DNA of 64,000 bases, from positions 248,001-312,000 of the forward strand of contig NZ_KE384303.1 of assembly GCF_000425105.1 (NCBI RefSeq). Reading direction: 5' to 3'. Below the pieces are notes generated by a model. The model had not been told where the DNA came from and did no database searches. It saw nothing but the letters and a program-made list of their open reading frames with translations. This stretch comes from Agrococcus lahaulensis DSM 17612 (GTDB lineage: Bacteria; Actinomycetota; Actinomycetes; Actinomycetales; Microbacteriaceae). Shown piece by piece: positions 19,054 through 29,464 of this stretch (position 1 is its first letter; every line of letters begins with the position of its first letter). A program made the position numbers and the translations under genes.

Positions 19054-19457
19054 GCGTCGAGCGCCGCGCCCTCGGCGCCGCGGTGCCGGCGCGCGCCGAG
19101 GATGACCATGAGCACCGCAGCGACGCTCACGGCGGCGAGCACCGCGTCCGGGATCCACGTGCCGAGCGCCGCGACGTGCCACGCGAAGAAGAGCGGCATC
19201 GCCACGAGCGACAGTCGAGCGGCGAGGGATGTTGGTGCGGCCAGCACGGCGCCGACGCCCAGCGCGGCGGCCAGGCACGCGAACGACGCGATCATGATCG
19301 TCGCCTCCGGTGCGAAGGGATCGTCGACGAAGATCGTGCTCAGCCCGATGACGGCGCACATGGCGCACAGGACGATGAGGGTGCCCTGACCGGTTCGCAC
19401 GAGGCGCGTGCGGCGGACGTCGCTCGCGGTGCCGCGGTCGCGGGTGTTCACGCTCAT
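19050..19457 (-). CDS. Small four-helix membrane protein, function unknown
   Basis: A 135-residue protein with four hydrophobic segments (starting [15 protein letters not shown], then [32 protein letters not shown] and [15 protein letters not shown]). The N-terminus is basic and the C-terminal tail is arginine-rich. I do not recognise a family. It is divergent from the LuxR-type regulator gene and could be its regulatory partner. No clear -10 box is seen before the ATG. It ends convergently with proS, sharing the four bases CTAG for both stops. Confidence 0.7.
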   Translation of the reverse strand: MSVNTRDRGTASDVRRTRLVRTGQGTLIVLCAMCAVIGLSTIFVDDPFAPEATIMIASFACLAAALGVGAVLAAPTSLAARLSLVAMPLFFAWHVAALGTWIPDAVLAAVSVAAVLMVILGARRHRGAEGAALDA

Positions 19458-19625
19458 GATGGATCCGTTCCGCGGCCGACCCTCGGCCGCTCGACGCGAC
19501 GGTAGGCGCCTCGCGCGGGCGAACGGGATGCGGCTGCCCTCAAGCTCGTTGCGGGCAGCCGCACGATCGACGTCCCGGTCTCGCGCGGGCTCGCCGCGCG
19601 GGCGGCGCGGTGGCAGGATGCCGAC
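19458..19625. promoter_or_regulatory. Divergent control region with an 11-bp perfect inverted repeat
   Basis: Between the small membrane protein and the LuxR-type gene lie the arms TGCGGCTGCCC (19529-19539) and GGGCAGCCGCA (19553-19563), a perfect 11-bp inverted repeat with a 13-nt spacer. The length and symmetry suit an operator or a terminator. On the plus strand CAGGAT (19614-19619) is 6 nt before the regulator ATG. Confidence 0.45.
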
Positions 19626-20711
19626 ATGGCAGCGACGCCTCCAGCGCGGCCGGCGGTGACCGGCGTGCTCGTCGGCGCGCTCGCCGTCGCCATCGTCGCG
19701 AGCGCCGCCACCCTCGGGCTGCCCGCCGTGCCGGCGATGGAGGCGCTTCCGGTGATGCTCGTGCCGTGGATGCTCCTGCTCGCGGGCGCGCTCGGCAGCC
19801 GCTGGCGCGCCACCGGGTTCGTGTGCTCCCTGCTCGTCGCGATCGGGGTCGGGCAGCTCACGGCGGTCGCTCTCTCGGCGGGCGCGATCGTGCTGCAGCC
19901 AGGGATGCCGGGGACGGTGCTGCACCTGCTCTCCCAGCTGCTCTTCATCGCGAGCTTCGCGGCGCTCGTGCCGCTCGCCGCCGGCTACCCGGGCCCCCGC
20001 GCGCCGCGGTGGTCGTGGCTCGCCGCCGCGCCCCTCGTGCTGCCGCTCGTCGCGGCGCTCTCCGGTCCCACTCCCGCGGTGCTCGGCGGTCGCCCGCTCG
20101 AGCCGCTCGCGGAGACCCTCCCCGCCGCGATCGCCGACTGGGCCGCCGCCGTCTTCGCGCTGCCGATCGCGGCGGTCGCCGTCGGCCTCGCCCGCCTGCT
20201 CGCAGGTGACGCGGAGCTGCGCTCGCGGCTGCGCTGGCCGCTCGCGGCGCTCGCCGTCCTCGCCGCGGTCGTCGCCCTCGGGGCGGTCACCCCGGAGGAG
20301 TCGCGCATCGTCACGGATGCCCTCTTCCTCGTCACTGCGCCGCTGCTGCCGGTCGCGCTCGTCGCGGGCGCGATCGTCCGCACCGAGCCGGATGCCGAGC
20401 GCATGCACCGGGAGCTCGCGGAGATCGCCGCGCACGTCGCCGCCATCGGCGGCCGCCTCGAGCGGGCGGCGCCGACGGCCGCCGCCCCCGTCCCCGGATT
20501 GGACTCACTCACCCAGCGGGAGCGCGACGTGCTCGAGCGCATCGCCCAGGGCCGCTCCAACGCCTCGATCGCTCGCGACCTGCACCTGTCGGTCTCGGCG
20601 GTCGAGAAGCACACGAGCGCGGTGTTCGCGAAGCTCGCCATCGAGCCGTCGCCGGACGTGCACCGGCGGGTCGCTGCGGCGGCGGCGTGGCATCGCGCCG
20701 CCGGCGGCTGA
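19626..20711 (+). CDS. Membrane-bound LuxR-type HTH regulator
   Basis: A 361-residue protein with roughly seven or eight hydrophobic segments over residues 10-255, a short linker (ERMHRELAEIAAHVAAIGG) and a C-terminal LuxR/GerE helix-turn-helix (LTQRERDVLERIAQGRSNAS, then LHLSVSAVEKHTSAVFAKL) near residues 298-345. It is therefore a one-component regulator whose sensor is in the membrane. No receiver domain or kinase partner is adjacent. The likely target is its own divergent control region. The recognition helix is intact. The signal is unknown. Confidence 0.85.
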   Translation: MAATPPARPAVTGVLVGALAVAIVASAATLGLPAVPAMEALPVMLVPWMLLLAGALGSRWRATGFVCSLLVAIGVGQLTAVALSAGAIVLQPGMPGTVLHLLSQLLFIASFAALVPLAAGYPGPRAPRWSWLAAAPLVLPLVAALSGPTPAVLGGRPLEPLAETLPAAIADWAAAVFALPIAAVAVGLARLLAGDAELRSRLRWPLAALAVLAAVVALGAVTPEESRIVTDALFLVTAPLLPVALVAGAIVRTEPDAERMHRELAEIAAHVAAIGGRLERAAPTAAAPVPGLDSLTQRERDVLERIAQGRSNASIARDLHLSVSAVEKHTSAVFAKLAIEPSPDVHRRVAAAAAWHRAAGG

Positions 20712-20733
20712 TGGGCGCCTCGATGCCACCTCC

Positions 20734-22215
20734 TCAGCGGCCGGTGCGGCGCTCCTCCTGCGGCGGCGCGACGGTCGTCCACTGGCCCGTGACCGACTCG
20801 ACGTCCTGCCACACCTCGACCCCGCGGAGCTCCGGCAGCATGTCGCGCGTGAACACGGGGTCCTTGCCCGCCCGGCGCTGCTCGTCGAAGTTCTTCAGCA
20901 GCTTGAACGCGACGCCCGAGAGCAGGCCGATCGCGACGAGGTTGACGATCGCCATGATGCCCATGAGCAGGTCGGCGGTGTTCCAGACGGTCGCAGTCGC
21001 GACGACCGAGCCCGCGAACACCGCGACGACCGCGAGCGCGCGGTAGACGGTGAGCACGGTGCGGCTCTCGGTGATGAACTCGATGTTCGACTCGCCGTAG
21101 TAATAGTTGCCGATGATCGACGAGAACGCGAGCAGGAACACGATGACGGAGAGGGCGATGCCCGCCCACGCGCCGAGCTCGCCCGTGACGGCCTGGAACG
21201 TCAGGTCGATGCCGCCCTCGGCGCCCGCGAGGTCGGGCGTCGAGACGAGGATGATGAACGCGGTGATCGAGCAGACGAGGAACGTGTCGAAGTAGACGCC
21301 GAGCGTCTGCACGAGGCCCTGCTTCGCGGGGTGGGTGACGGCGGCCGAGGCGCCCGCGTTCGGGGCGGAGCCGAGGCCCGCCTCGTTCGAGAACATGCCG
21401 CGCTTGACGCCCTGCATGATGATCGTGCCGATCGCGCCGCCGGCGACCTGCTGGAAGCCGAACGCACCGGCGTAGATCTCGCCGAGCACGCGCGGCACCT
21501 CGGTGATGTTCATCCCGACGATGACGAGTCCGAGCACGAGGTAGAGCACCGCCATCGCCGGCACGAGCGACTGCGTCACCTTCGCGATGCGGCGCACACC
21601 GCCGAAGACGATGAGGGCCGTGAGCACGGCGACGACGGCGCCGATCATCCAGGGCAGCCAGGCGGCGTCGGTGCCGACGGTCGAGGTGACCGTCGCGACG
21701 ATGGTGTTGGCCTGCAGCGACGAGAACGCGAACGGGAAGCAGACGATGAGGATGATCGCGAAGAGGATGCCCATCCAGCGCGCGCCGAGGCCGCGCTGCA
21801 TGTAGTACGCGGGCCCGCCGCGGAAGCCGTCAGCGTCGCGGTGCTTGTAGAGCTGCGCGAGCGTCGACTCGATGAACGACGAGGCGCCGCCGACGAAGGC
21901 CATCGTCCACATCCAGAACACCGCGCCGGGGCCGCCGATCGCGATCGCCGTCGCGACGCCCGCGATGTTGCCCACGCCCACGCGGCTCGCCGCCGAGATC
22001 GTGAACGCCTGAAACGCCGAGACCGACTGGGTGCTGCCGTCGCGAGCCCGCGGCGTCTTGTCGGTGAGCACGCGGAGCATCGCCGGGACGAGGCGCAGCT
22101 GCACGACGCCCGAGCGGACCGTGAAGTAGATGCCGAGCAGGGCGAGCACCGGCAGGACGACCCACGTCCACCAGAAGTCGCCGGTCGCCAGGATCGCCTC
22201 GTCGAGAGCTGCCAT
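20734..22215 (-). CDS. AGCS family sodium:alanine symporter
   Basis: A 493-residue membrane protein with about eleven hydrophobic segments. Family motifs are visible: TISAASRVGVGNIAGVATAI near residues 73-92, the RGGPAYYMQRGLG loop and GMFSNEAGLGSAPNA. It imports alanine or glycine with Na+ and could feed the alanine dehydrogenase encoded at the left of the window. The ATG at 22215 has TATGCT (22223-22228, complement) 7 nt upstream. It lies on the opposite strand immediately before nusA, where many actinobacteria carry rimP. Confidence 0.93.
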   Translation of the reverse strand: MAALDEAILATGDFWWTWVVLPVLALLGIYFTVRSGVVQLRLVPAMLRVLTDKTPRARDGSTQSVSAFQAFTISAASRVGVGNIAGVATAIAIGGPGAVFWMWTMAFVGGASSFIESTLAQLYKHRDADGFRGGPAYYMQRGLGARWMGILFAIILIVCFPFAFSSLQANTIVATVTSTVGTDAAWLPWMIGAVVAVLTALIVFGGVRRIAKVTQSLVPAMAVLYLVLGLVIVGMNITEVPRVLGEIYAGAFGFQQVAGGAIGTIIMQGVKRGMFSNEAGLGSAPNAGASAAVTHPAKQGLVQTLGVYFDTFLVCSITAFIILVSTPDLAGAEGGIDLTFQAVTGELGAWAGIALSVIVFLLAFSSIIGNYYYGESNIEFITESRTVLTVYRALAVVAVFAGSVVATATVWNTADLLMGIMAIVNLVAIGLLSGVAFKLLKNFDEQRRAGKDPVFTRDMLPELRGVEVWQDVESVTGQWTTVAPPQEERRTGR

Positions 22216-22314
22216 GGCGCAGAGCATACGGGGGCGGTGCTCGGAGCCGGCCGGGCGGTAGACTGCTGGGTCGGCATCGCATGCCGGATGAGTCGTGACC
22301 CAAGGAGCCCACAA
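22216..22314. promoter_or_regulatory. Divergent promoter region, symporter / nusA
   Basis: On the minus strand TATGCT (22223-22228) serves the symporter. On the plus strand TAGACT (22259-22264) lies 50 nt before the nusA GTG, so nusA has a true leader with Shine-Dalgarno AAGGAG (22302-22307). A GGCATCGCATGCC inverted repeat (22273-22285) sits in the leader. Confidence 0.5.
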
Positions 22315-23307
22315 GTGAAGATCGATCTGACCGTGCTGAAGACCGTCGAGCGCGAGCGGGAGATCTCCTCGGACGAGCTGATCCGCATCATCGAGCAGGC
22401 GATCCTGCAGGCCCACGTCCGCTCGAGCGAGGGCAAGCCCGACCCGGCGGCCCCGCAGCCGCGCGTCGAGGTCGACCGCCGCACAGGCGAGGTGACCCTC
22501 TTCGAGCCGGAGCTCGACGAGGACGGCAACCGCATCGGCGAGTCGGTCGCGACGACCGACGACTTCAGCCGCATCGCCGCGACGGCCGCGAAGCAGGTGA
22601 TCTTCCAGGCGCTGCGCGACAAGAGCGACGAGTCGGTGCTCGGCGCCTACAAGGACCGGGAGGGCGACATCATCGCCGGCGTCGTGCAGCAGGGCACGAA
22701 CCCGCGCATGGTGCACGTGAAGCTCGGCGACGACATGGAGGCGCTGCTGCCGCCCGAGGAGCAGGTGCCGGGCGCCGAGTACAAGCACGGCCAGCGCCTG
22801 CGCGTGTACATCACGAAGGTCGAGCGGGGCCCGCGCGGACCCCAGGTGACGGTGAGCCGCACCCACCCCTCGCTCGTGCGCCGGCTGTTCGCGCTCGAGG
22901 TGCCCGAGATCGCCTCGGGCGCGGTCGAGATCGTCGCGATCGCTCGCGAGGCGGGCCACCGCACGAAGATCGCCGTGCGGGCGACGCAGCCCGGCATCAA
23001 CGCGAAGGGCGCGTGCATCGGCGAGCTCGGCGCGCGCGTGCGGGCCGTGCAGGCCGAGCTCGGCGACGAGAAGATCGACATCGTCGACTACTCCGACGAC
23101 CTCCCGGCGTTCGTCGCGAGCGCGCTGAGCCCGGCACGGGTGTCGGATGCGTTCATGCTCGACGCGAAGACGAAGGCCGTCCGGGCGCTCGTGCCCGACT
23201 TCCAGCTCTCGCTCGCGATCGGCCGCGAGGGCCAGAACGCCCGCCTCGCCGCGAAGCTGACGGGCGCGAAGATCGACATCCAGCCGGATTCGGTCATGGA
23301 TGACTGA
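22315..23307 (+). CDS. nusA: Transcription termination/antitermination factor NusA
   Basis: RNA polymerase-associated factor controlling pausing, termination and antitermination. The 330-residue product has the N-terminal polymerase-binding domain (1-105), an S1 domain (about 108-185, IIAGVVQQGTNPRMVHVKLG) and two KH domains ending with LAIGREGQNARLAAKLTGAKI. It has the short actinobacterial form, without the C-terminal acidic repeats of E. coli. The GTG has AAGGAG 7 nt upstream. The protein ends ...SVMDD, but a second copy of the tail ending ...SVMDED lies 102 bp downstream, so the annotated end may be a rearranged one. Confidence 0.95.
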   Translation: MKIDLTVLKTVEREREISSDELIRIIEQAILQAHVRSSEGKPDPAAPQPRVEVDRRTGEVTLFEPELDEDGNRIGESVATTDDFSRIAATAAKQVIFQALRDKSDESVLGAYKDREGDIIAGVVQQGTNPRMVHVKLGDDMEALLPPEEQVPGAEYKHGQRLRVYITKVERGPRGPQVTVSRTHPSLVRRLFALEVPEIASGAVEIVAIAREAGHRTKIAVRATQPGINAKGACIGELGARVRAVQAELGDEKIDIVDYSDDLPAFVASALSPARVSDAFMLDAKTKAVRALVPDFQLSLAIGREGQNARLAAKLTGAKIDIQPDSVMDD

Positions 23308-23402
23308 ATCCGGCCGGATGGCGCTCTGAGCGGTCGGGAGCGGAAGGCCCGGTGGGCCTTCCGCGAGCGAGAGATCGACATCCAGCCGGATTCGGTCATG
23401 GA
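23271..23402. repeat. Duplicated nusA 3' end (30-bp direct repeat, 102 bp apart)
   Basis: The 30 bases at 23271-23300 (last codons of nusA) recur exactly at 23373-23402, in the same reading frame (offset 102). The second copy continues GACGAGGACTGA, giving the tail VMDED and a stop. Around the first copy the arms CATCCAGCCGGATTC (23277-23291) and GAATCCGGCCGGATG (23306-23320) form an inverted repeat (14 of 15 pairs) that includes the nusA stop codon. Confidence 0.85.
23341..23363 (+). terminator. Perfect 10-bp hairpin after nusA
   Basis: Arms CGGAAGGCCC (23341-23350) and GGGCCTTCCG (23354-23363), 3-nt loop, no T-run. It sits between the two copies of the nusA tail. It may be an attenuator before ylxR-infB, or part of an inserted palindromic element. 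Confidence 0.55.
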
Positions 23403-23459
23403 CGAGGACTGACGGAGGCTCACGCTTGACTCCAGCGCCCGGGCGTGTCGTCCTGTAGA

Positions 23460-23702
23460 GTGGAACCCATCCGAACGTGTCTTGGCTGTCGCGCGCGCAC
23501 CGAACCCGCACATCTCGTGCGGATCGCTGCTCAGGGCGGCACCGCGGTCGTCGACGAGGGTCGACGGCTCCCGGGCCGAGGCGCGTGGGTGCATCCGACG
23601 CAGCAGTGCGCGGAGCGCGCGATTCGCTCGCTCCCGCGGGCACTGCGCCAGCGGCACCTTGATACCTCGCCCATCGCACGGTGGGCGGACGGGCTCGCGT
23701 GA
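23460..23702 (+). CDS. ylxR: YlxR family RNA-binding protein (DUF448)
   Basis: An 80-residue basic protein with the family signature PIRTCLGCRAR near its N-terminus, then GRGAWVHPTQQCAERAI. YlxR binds nucleic acid and affects transcription, and it is nearly always between nusA and infB, as here. The GTG at 23460 is chosen because family members start M/V-E-P-x-R-T-C. An in-frame GTG at 23445 would add five residues. There is no good ribosome-binding site. A TTGACT (23426-23431) and TAGAGT (23456-23461) lie upstream, but their spacing (24 bp) is too long for an ordinary promoter. Confidence 0.85.
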   Translation: MEPIRTCLGCRARTEPAHLVRIAAQGGTAVVDEGRRLPGRGAWVHPTQQCAERAIRSLPRALRQRHLDTSPIARWADGLA

Positions 23703-23775
23703 GTCCTGAACGAAGGAATGAACGGCACATGGACAACTGATGAGCAGCTCGAAATGAGACCCGTCAGCGATTGAC

Positions 23776-23797
23776 GTCCGCCCTGTCCTGGGCGGAC
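23776..23797 (+). terminator. Hairpin in the infB leader
   Basis: Arms GTCCGCCC (23776-23783) and GGGCGGAC (23790-23797) with a 6-nt loop, about 15 nt before the infB start. It is close enough to affect the ribosome-binding site GGAG (23805-23808), so translational control is as likely as termination. Confidence 0.4.
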
Positions 23798-23812
23798 CAG
23801 GACAGGAGAGAA

Positions 23813-26518
<2,706 letters not shown>

Positions 26519-26526
26519 CGCGCACC

Positions 26527-26558
26527 GACTGTGGGGCGGCCTCGGCCGCCCCACAGTC
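26527..26558 (+). terminator. Strong hairpin after infB
   Basis: Arms GACTGTGGGGCGGCC (26527-26541) and GGCCGCCCCACAGTC (26544-26558) with a 2-nt gap, a perfect 15-bp stem just after the infB stop. It may reduce read-through into rbfA. No long T-run follows. Confidence 0.7.
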
Positions 26559-26595
26559 GTCTCATCCAGACTCGTCTCATCGACAGGAGGAAGCC

Positions 26596-27045
26596 ATGGC
26601 AGAGAACCCCCGGGCGAGGAAGATCGCCGACCGCATCCGCGAGATCACGGTGCGCGCCCTCGAGCGCGAGGTGCGCGACCCGCGGCTCGGCTTCGTCACC
26701 ATCACGGATGTGCGGGTGACGGGCGACCTGCAGCACGCGTCGATCTTCTACACGGTGTACGGCACCGACGAGGAGCGCGACGAGACGGCGAAGGCGCTCT
26801 CGAGCGCCAAGGGCGTCGTGCGGCGCGAGATCGGCAAGGGCCTCTCGCTGCGCCTCACGCCGTCGATCGAGTTCCACCTCGACGCGCTGCCCGAGAGCGC
26901 GGCGTCGATCGAGCACCTGCTCGACGAGGCGCGGCAGCGCGACCTCGCGGCGCAGCGGGCGGCGGAGGCTGCCGAGTACGCCGGCGAGGCCGACCCGTAC
27001 CGCAAGCCGAAGGACCAGGACGAGGACGAGACGGCCGCGAGCTGA
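26596..27045 (+). CDS. rbfA: 30S ribosome-binding factor A
   Basis: Cold-shock-linked assembly factor for the 30S subunit. The 149-residue protein begins MAENPRARKIADRIREI, carries the KH-like core (VRDPRLGFVTITDVRVTGDL, RREIGKGLSLRLTPSIEFHLD) and has an acidic Lys/Asp/Glu tail (about 120-149) typical of actinobacterial RbfA. A strong Shine-Dalgarno AGGAGG (26585-26590) precedes the ATG. It is downstream of infB beyond a strong hairpin, so part of its transcription may be separate. Confidence 0.95.
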   Translation: MAENPRARKIADRIREITVRALEREVRDPRLGFVTITDVRVTGDLQHASIFYTVYGTDEERDETAKALSSAKGVVRREIGKGLSLRLTPSIEFHLDALPESAASIEHLLDEARQRDLAAQRAAEAAEYAGEADPYRKPKDQDEDETAAS

Positions 27046-27051
27046 GCCCCT

Positions 27052-27085
27052 CGGCGGGCTGAGCCGCGACAGGCTCAGCCCGCCG
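27052..27085. terminator. Bidirectional terminator between rbfA and the RNB gene
   Basis: Perfect 14-bp stem: CGGCGGGCTGAGCC (27052-27065) and GGCTCAGCCCGCCG (27072-27085) with a 6-nt loop. It lies between convergent genes and includes the stop codon of the RNB gene in its right arm. Confidence 0.75.
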
Positions 27086-28496
27086 CGACGTCCGCGAAGC
27101 GGAGGCTGCGCGTCGCGAGGTCGGCCTCGGTCAGCCGCGCGCGGATGCGCTCGCCCGGCGACGCCTCCGTCTCGCACATCGCCTCGGTCGGCGGGTCGAT
27201 GAGCTGGATCGTCGCGCCCTCCTTCCGCGACTCGACGACGACCGCGTCGAACTCCTCGCCGACCCGGTGCCGCAGCACCGCGATCTCCACCGCGTCGACC
27301 GACTCGCGCTCGAGCGCACCCGCGATGCGGCTCGAGTCCTGCATGATCTCCGGCAGCCCCTCGAGGCCCTCCGCCGCCCAGCCGGGCACCTCCCGGCCGT
27401 TCGCGATCGCCTCGCAGTGCGCGAGCACGTAGCGGTCGACGAGCCGCCGCAGCGGCGCGGTCGCGTGCGCGTACGGGGCGCCGATCGCCGCTTGCACCCA
27501 GTCGGACGCATCCGCCGCTCCGTCGATCACGCGATAGGAAGCACCGCGGAAGAGCCGCCTCGCGGCCTGCAGGATCGCGAGCGTCGACGGCGCCGAGCGG
27601 TCGAGCCGCCGCAGGAAGTCGCCGTAGTGCTCGTCCTCGCGCCACGGCTCGCCGATCGCGGCGACCTCGGCGCGGAAGGCGCGCACATCCGCTTCGGGCG
27701 GGCGCGGCATCGTGCGGAGGATCCCCGCGCCCGCGCCGAGCATGAGGCTCGCGGCCTCCATGCCGGTCATGAGCGAGAGCTGCGCGTTCCAGCGCTCGAC
27801 GGGCAGCAGCTCGCGGCGCACGAGGCGGTACTCGTCGCCGTCGCGCTCGATCTCCTCCTCGGGCATGTCGAGGCTCGCACCGCCCCGCTCCGCCTCGAGC
27901 GCGATGCGCAGCTCACCGACCTCGCGCAGCAGCCCGAGCATCGCGTCGCCCTCCTCGAGGAGCCGCTGCGCCTCGGCGTAGCTGCGCTGCGCGCGCGAGC
28001 GCACCCGCGCGCGCTCGAGGCCGACCTGCCGGGCGCGACCCGACGCATCCAGCCGGAACGACCACACGTAGGCCGCGCGCACCTCGCCCGCGAGCAGGCT
28101 CGCCGCGCCCTCGCTCACGACCGGCGGGTGCAGCGGCACGCGACCGTCGGGCGCGTACATCGTCTGCCCGCGGCGGCGCGCCTCGGCGTCGATCGCGCCG
28201 CCGGGCTCCACGAACGCGGCGACGTCGGCGATCGCGTAGTGCACGACGAAGCCGTCGCCGTCGCGCTCGACGTGGAGCGCCTGATCGAGGTCGGTCGAGC
28301 CCTCCGGGTCGATCGTGATGAACGGGATGCCCGTGCGATCGGCATCCGGCAGCCGCGGCGCGGCGGCGAAGGCCTCCGCCTCGGCGATCGCGGCGGGCGG
28401 GAAGGCCGCGTCGAGCCCGAGCTCGTCGCGGATCGCCTCGAGGGCGGCGGCGAGGTCGTCGCTCGGGGCGGTGACGCGCTGGTGTCGAGCCGGCAT
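27075..28496 (-). CDS. RNB-domain (RNase II/R family) exoribonuclease
   Basis: 3'-5' hydrolytic exoribonuclease fold of 473 residues. The catalytic aspartate cluster is present in TIDPEGSTDLDQAL (D63, D69, D71), with the downstream RNB motif YAHATAPLRRLVDRYVLA near residue 360. It lacks the N-terminal cold-shock domains of E. coli RNase II (644 residues) and so is a minimal actinobacterial form, with a possible S1-like C-terminus. The ATG at 28496 follows TAGGTT (28504-28509, complement) by 7 nt. It is probably transcribed separately from mutY, which lies upstream on the same strand. Confidence 0.9.
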   Translation of the reverse strand: MPARHQRVTAPSDDLAAALEAIRDELGLDAAFPPAAIAEAEAFAAAPRLPDADRTGIPFITIDPEGSTDLDQALHVERDGDGFVVHYAIADVAAFVEPGGAIDAEARRRGQTMYAPDGRVPLHPPVVSEGAASLLAGEVRAAYVWSFRLDASGRARQVGLERARVRSRAQRSYAEAQRLLEEGDAMLGLLREVGELRIALEAERGGASLDMPEEEIERDGDEYRLVRRELLPVERWNAQLSLMTGMEAASLMLGAGAGILRTMPRPPEADVRAFRAEVAAIGEPWREDEHYGDFLRRLDRSAPSTLAILQAARRLFRGASYRVIDGAADASDWVQAAIGAPYAHATAPLRRLVDRYVLAHCEAIANGREVPGWAAEGLEGLPEIMQDSSRIAGALERESVDAVEIAVLRHRVGEEFDAVVVESRKEGATIQLIDPPTEAMCETEASPGERIRARLTEADLATRSLRFADVAAG

Positions 28497-28503
28497 GCCG
28501 CTC

Positions 28504-28509
28504 AACCTA
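28504..28509 (-). promoter_or_regulatory. -10 box of the RNB gene
   Basis: TAGGTT on the minus strand at 28504-28509, 7 nt before the ATG at 28496, inside the 31-bp gap after mutY. The spacing implies a leaderless transcript. Confidence 0.5.
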
Positions 28510-28527
28510 TCCAGCGCGGCCCGAGCG

Positions 28528-29400
28528 TCAGTCGGGCAGCCGCACCGCGTCGCCCTCGCGCACGACGAGGCCGTCGGCGGCGAGCGAGGCGAGCGCGCGC
28601 TCGAGCTGATCGGCGTCGTGCCACAGCGCGTGCAGCTCCGCGGGGGAGAGCGGCACGTCGACGGCGCGGAGCGCGCGCAGCACCGTGCCGCGCGCCTGCC
28701 GGTCGCTGCCCTCGAACCGCGATTGCCTCGGCGCCCGCTTGCCCTCGAAGGGCGGGTAGCCCGCGGCCCGCCACGCGCACGCGTCGGCGATGGGGCACTC
28801 GTCGCACCGGGGTGCGCGAGCGGTGCAGACGAGCGCGCCGAGCTCCATGAGCGCGATGGAGACGACGGATGCGTCGGCAGGGGCCTCGGGCAGCAGCCCC
28901 TCGACGTCGGCGAGGTCGCGCTTCGCGGCGGGCCCCGCCGCGCCCCGACCGTGCACGGCGCGCGCGACGACGCGGCGCACGTTCGTGTCGACGACCGGGT
29001 GCCGGTCGCCGAAGTGGAAGACCGCGACCGCGCGCGCCGTGTAGTCGCCCACACCGGGCAGCGCGAGCAGCGACGCGACGTCGCGCGGCACCTCGCCGCC
29101 GTGCCGCTCGACGATCGCGCGTGCCGTGTCCTGCAGGCGCAGCGCTCGCCGCGGGTAGCCGAGCGTGCCCCACTGCCGCAGCACCTCGTGGGTCGGCGCG
29201 TCGGCGAGGTCGGCGGGCGTCGGCCAGCGCGCGAGCCAGCGGTCGATCTCGACCGCGACGCGCGCGGCTTGCGTCTGCTGCAGCATGACCTCGCTCACGA
29301 GCGTGCCCCACGCGTCGAAGTCGGGCCGCCGCCACGGCAGGTCGCGGGCACTCGACCGGTACCAGTCCGCGAGCGCGGTCGTGGAGCGGTCGCCGAGCAT
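28528..29400 (-). CDS. mutY: A/G-specific adenine glycosylase
   Basis: Removes adenine mispaired with 8-oxoguanine in base-excision repair. The 290-residue protein has the catalytic E37 (LVSEVMLQQTQ), the helix-hairpin-helix LPGVGDYTARAV (near 114-125), the catalytic D138 (VVDTNVRRV) and the [4Fe-4S] cysteines C192, C199, C202 and C208 (C-x6-C-x2-C-x5-C). The C-terminal Nudix-like domain of E. coli MutY is absent; instead there is a short tail, as in many actinobacteria. The ATG has TACGCT (29407-29412, complement) 6 nt upstream. Confidence 0.95.
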   Translation of the reverse strand: MLGDRSTTALADWYRSSARDLPWRRPDFDAWGTLVSEVMLQQTQAARVAVEIDRWLARWPTPADLADAPTHEVLRQWGTLGYPRRALRLQDTARAIVERHGGEVPRDVASLLALPGVGDYTARAVAVFHFGDRHPVVDTNVRRVVARAVHGRGAAGPAAKRDLADVEGLLPEAPADASVVSIALMELGALVCTARAPRCDECPIADACAWRAAGYPPFEGKRAPRQSRFEGSDRQARGTVLRALRAVDVPLSPAELHALWHDADQLERALASLAADGLVVREGDAVRLPD

Positions 29401-29464
29401 CCCGCCAGCGTAGACGCGCGGCGCGGTCCTGCCCTGCCGACGGGCGCCTCGATAGCGTCGAGGC
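29401..29464. promoter_or_regulatory. Divergent promoter region mutY / DUF418 gene
   Basis: On the minus strand TACGCT (29407-29412) is 6 nt from the mutY ATG. On the plus strand TAGCGT (29453-29458) is 6 nt from the DUF418 ATG. The 64-bp gap has no ribosome-binding sites, so both are likely leaderless. Confidence 0.55.

Noticed and set aside
20206-22300. Very long open frame on the plus strand upstream of nusA, continuous with it
   Set aside because: It runs antisense to the alanine symporter. Its product is His/Arg/Asp-rich low-complexity, as expected from the reverse of a membrane-protein gene in high-GC DNA. The real nusA start is fixed by AAGGAG before GTG 22315.
23426-23461. TTGACT...TAGAGT promoter for ylxR-infB
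   Set aside because: The spacing is 24 bp, outside the normal 16-19, and the -10 would overlap the ylxR start. The gene is more likely read from the nusA promoter.
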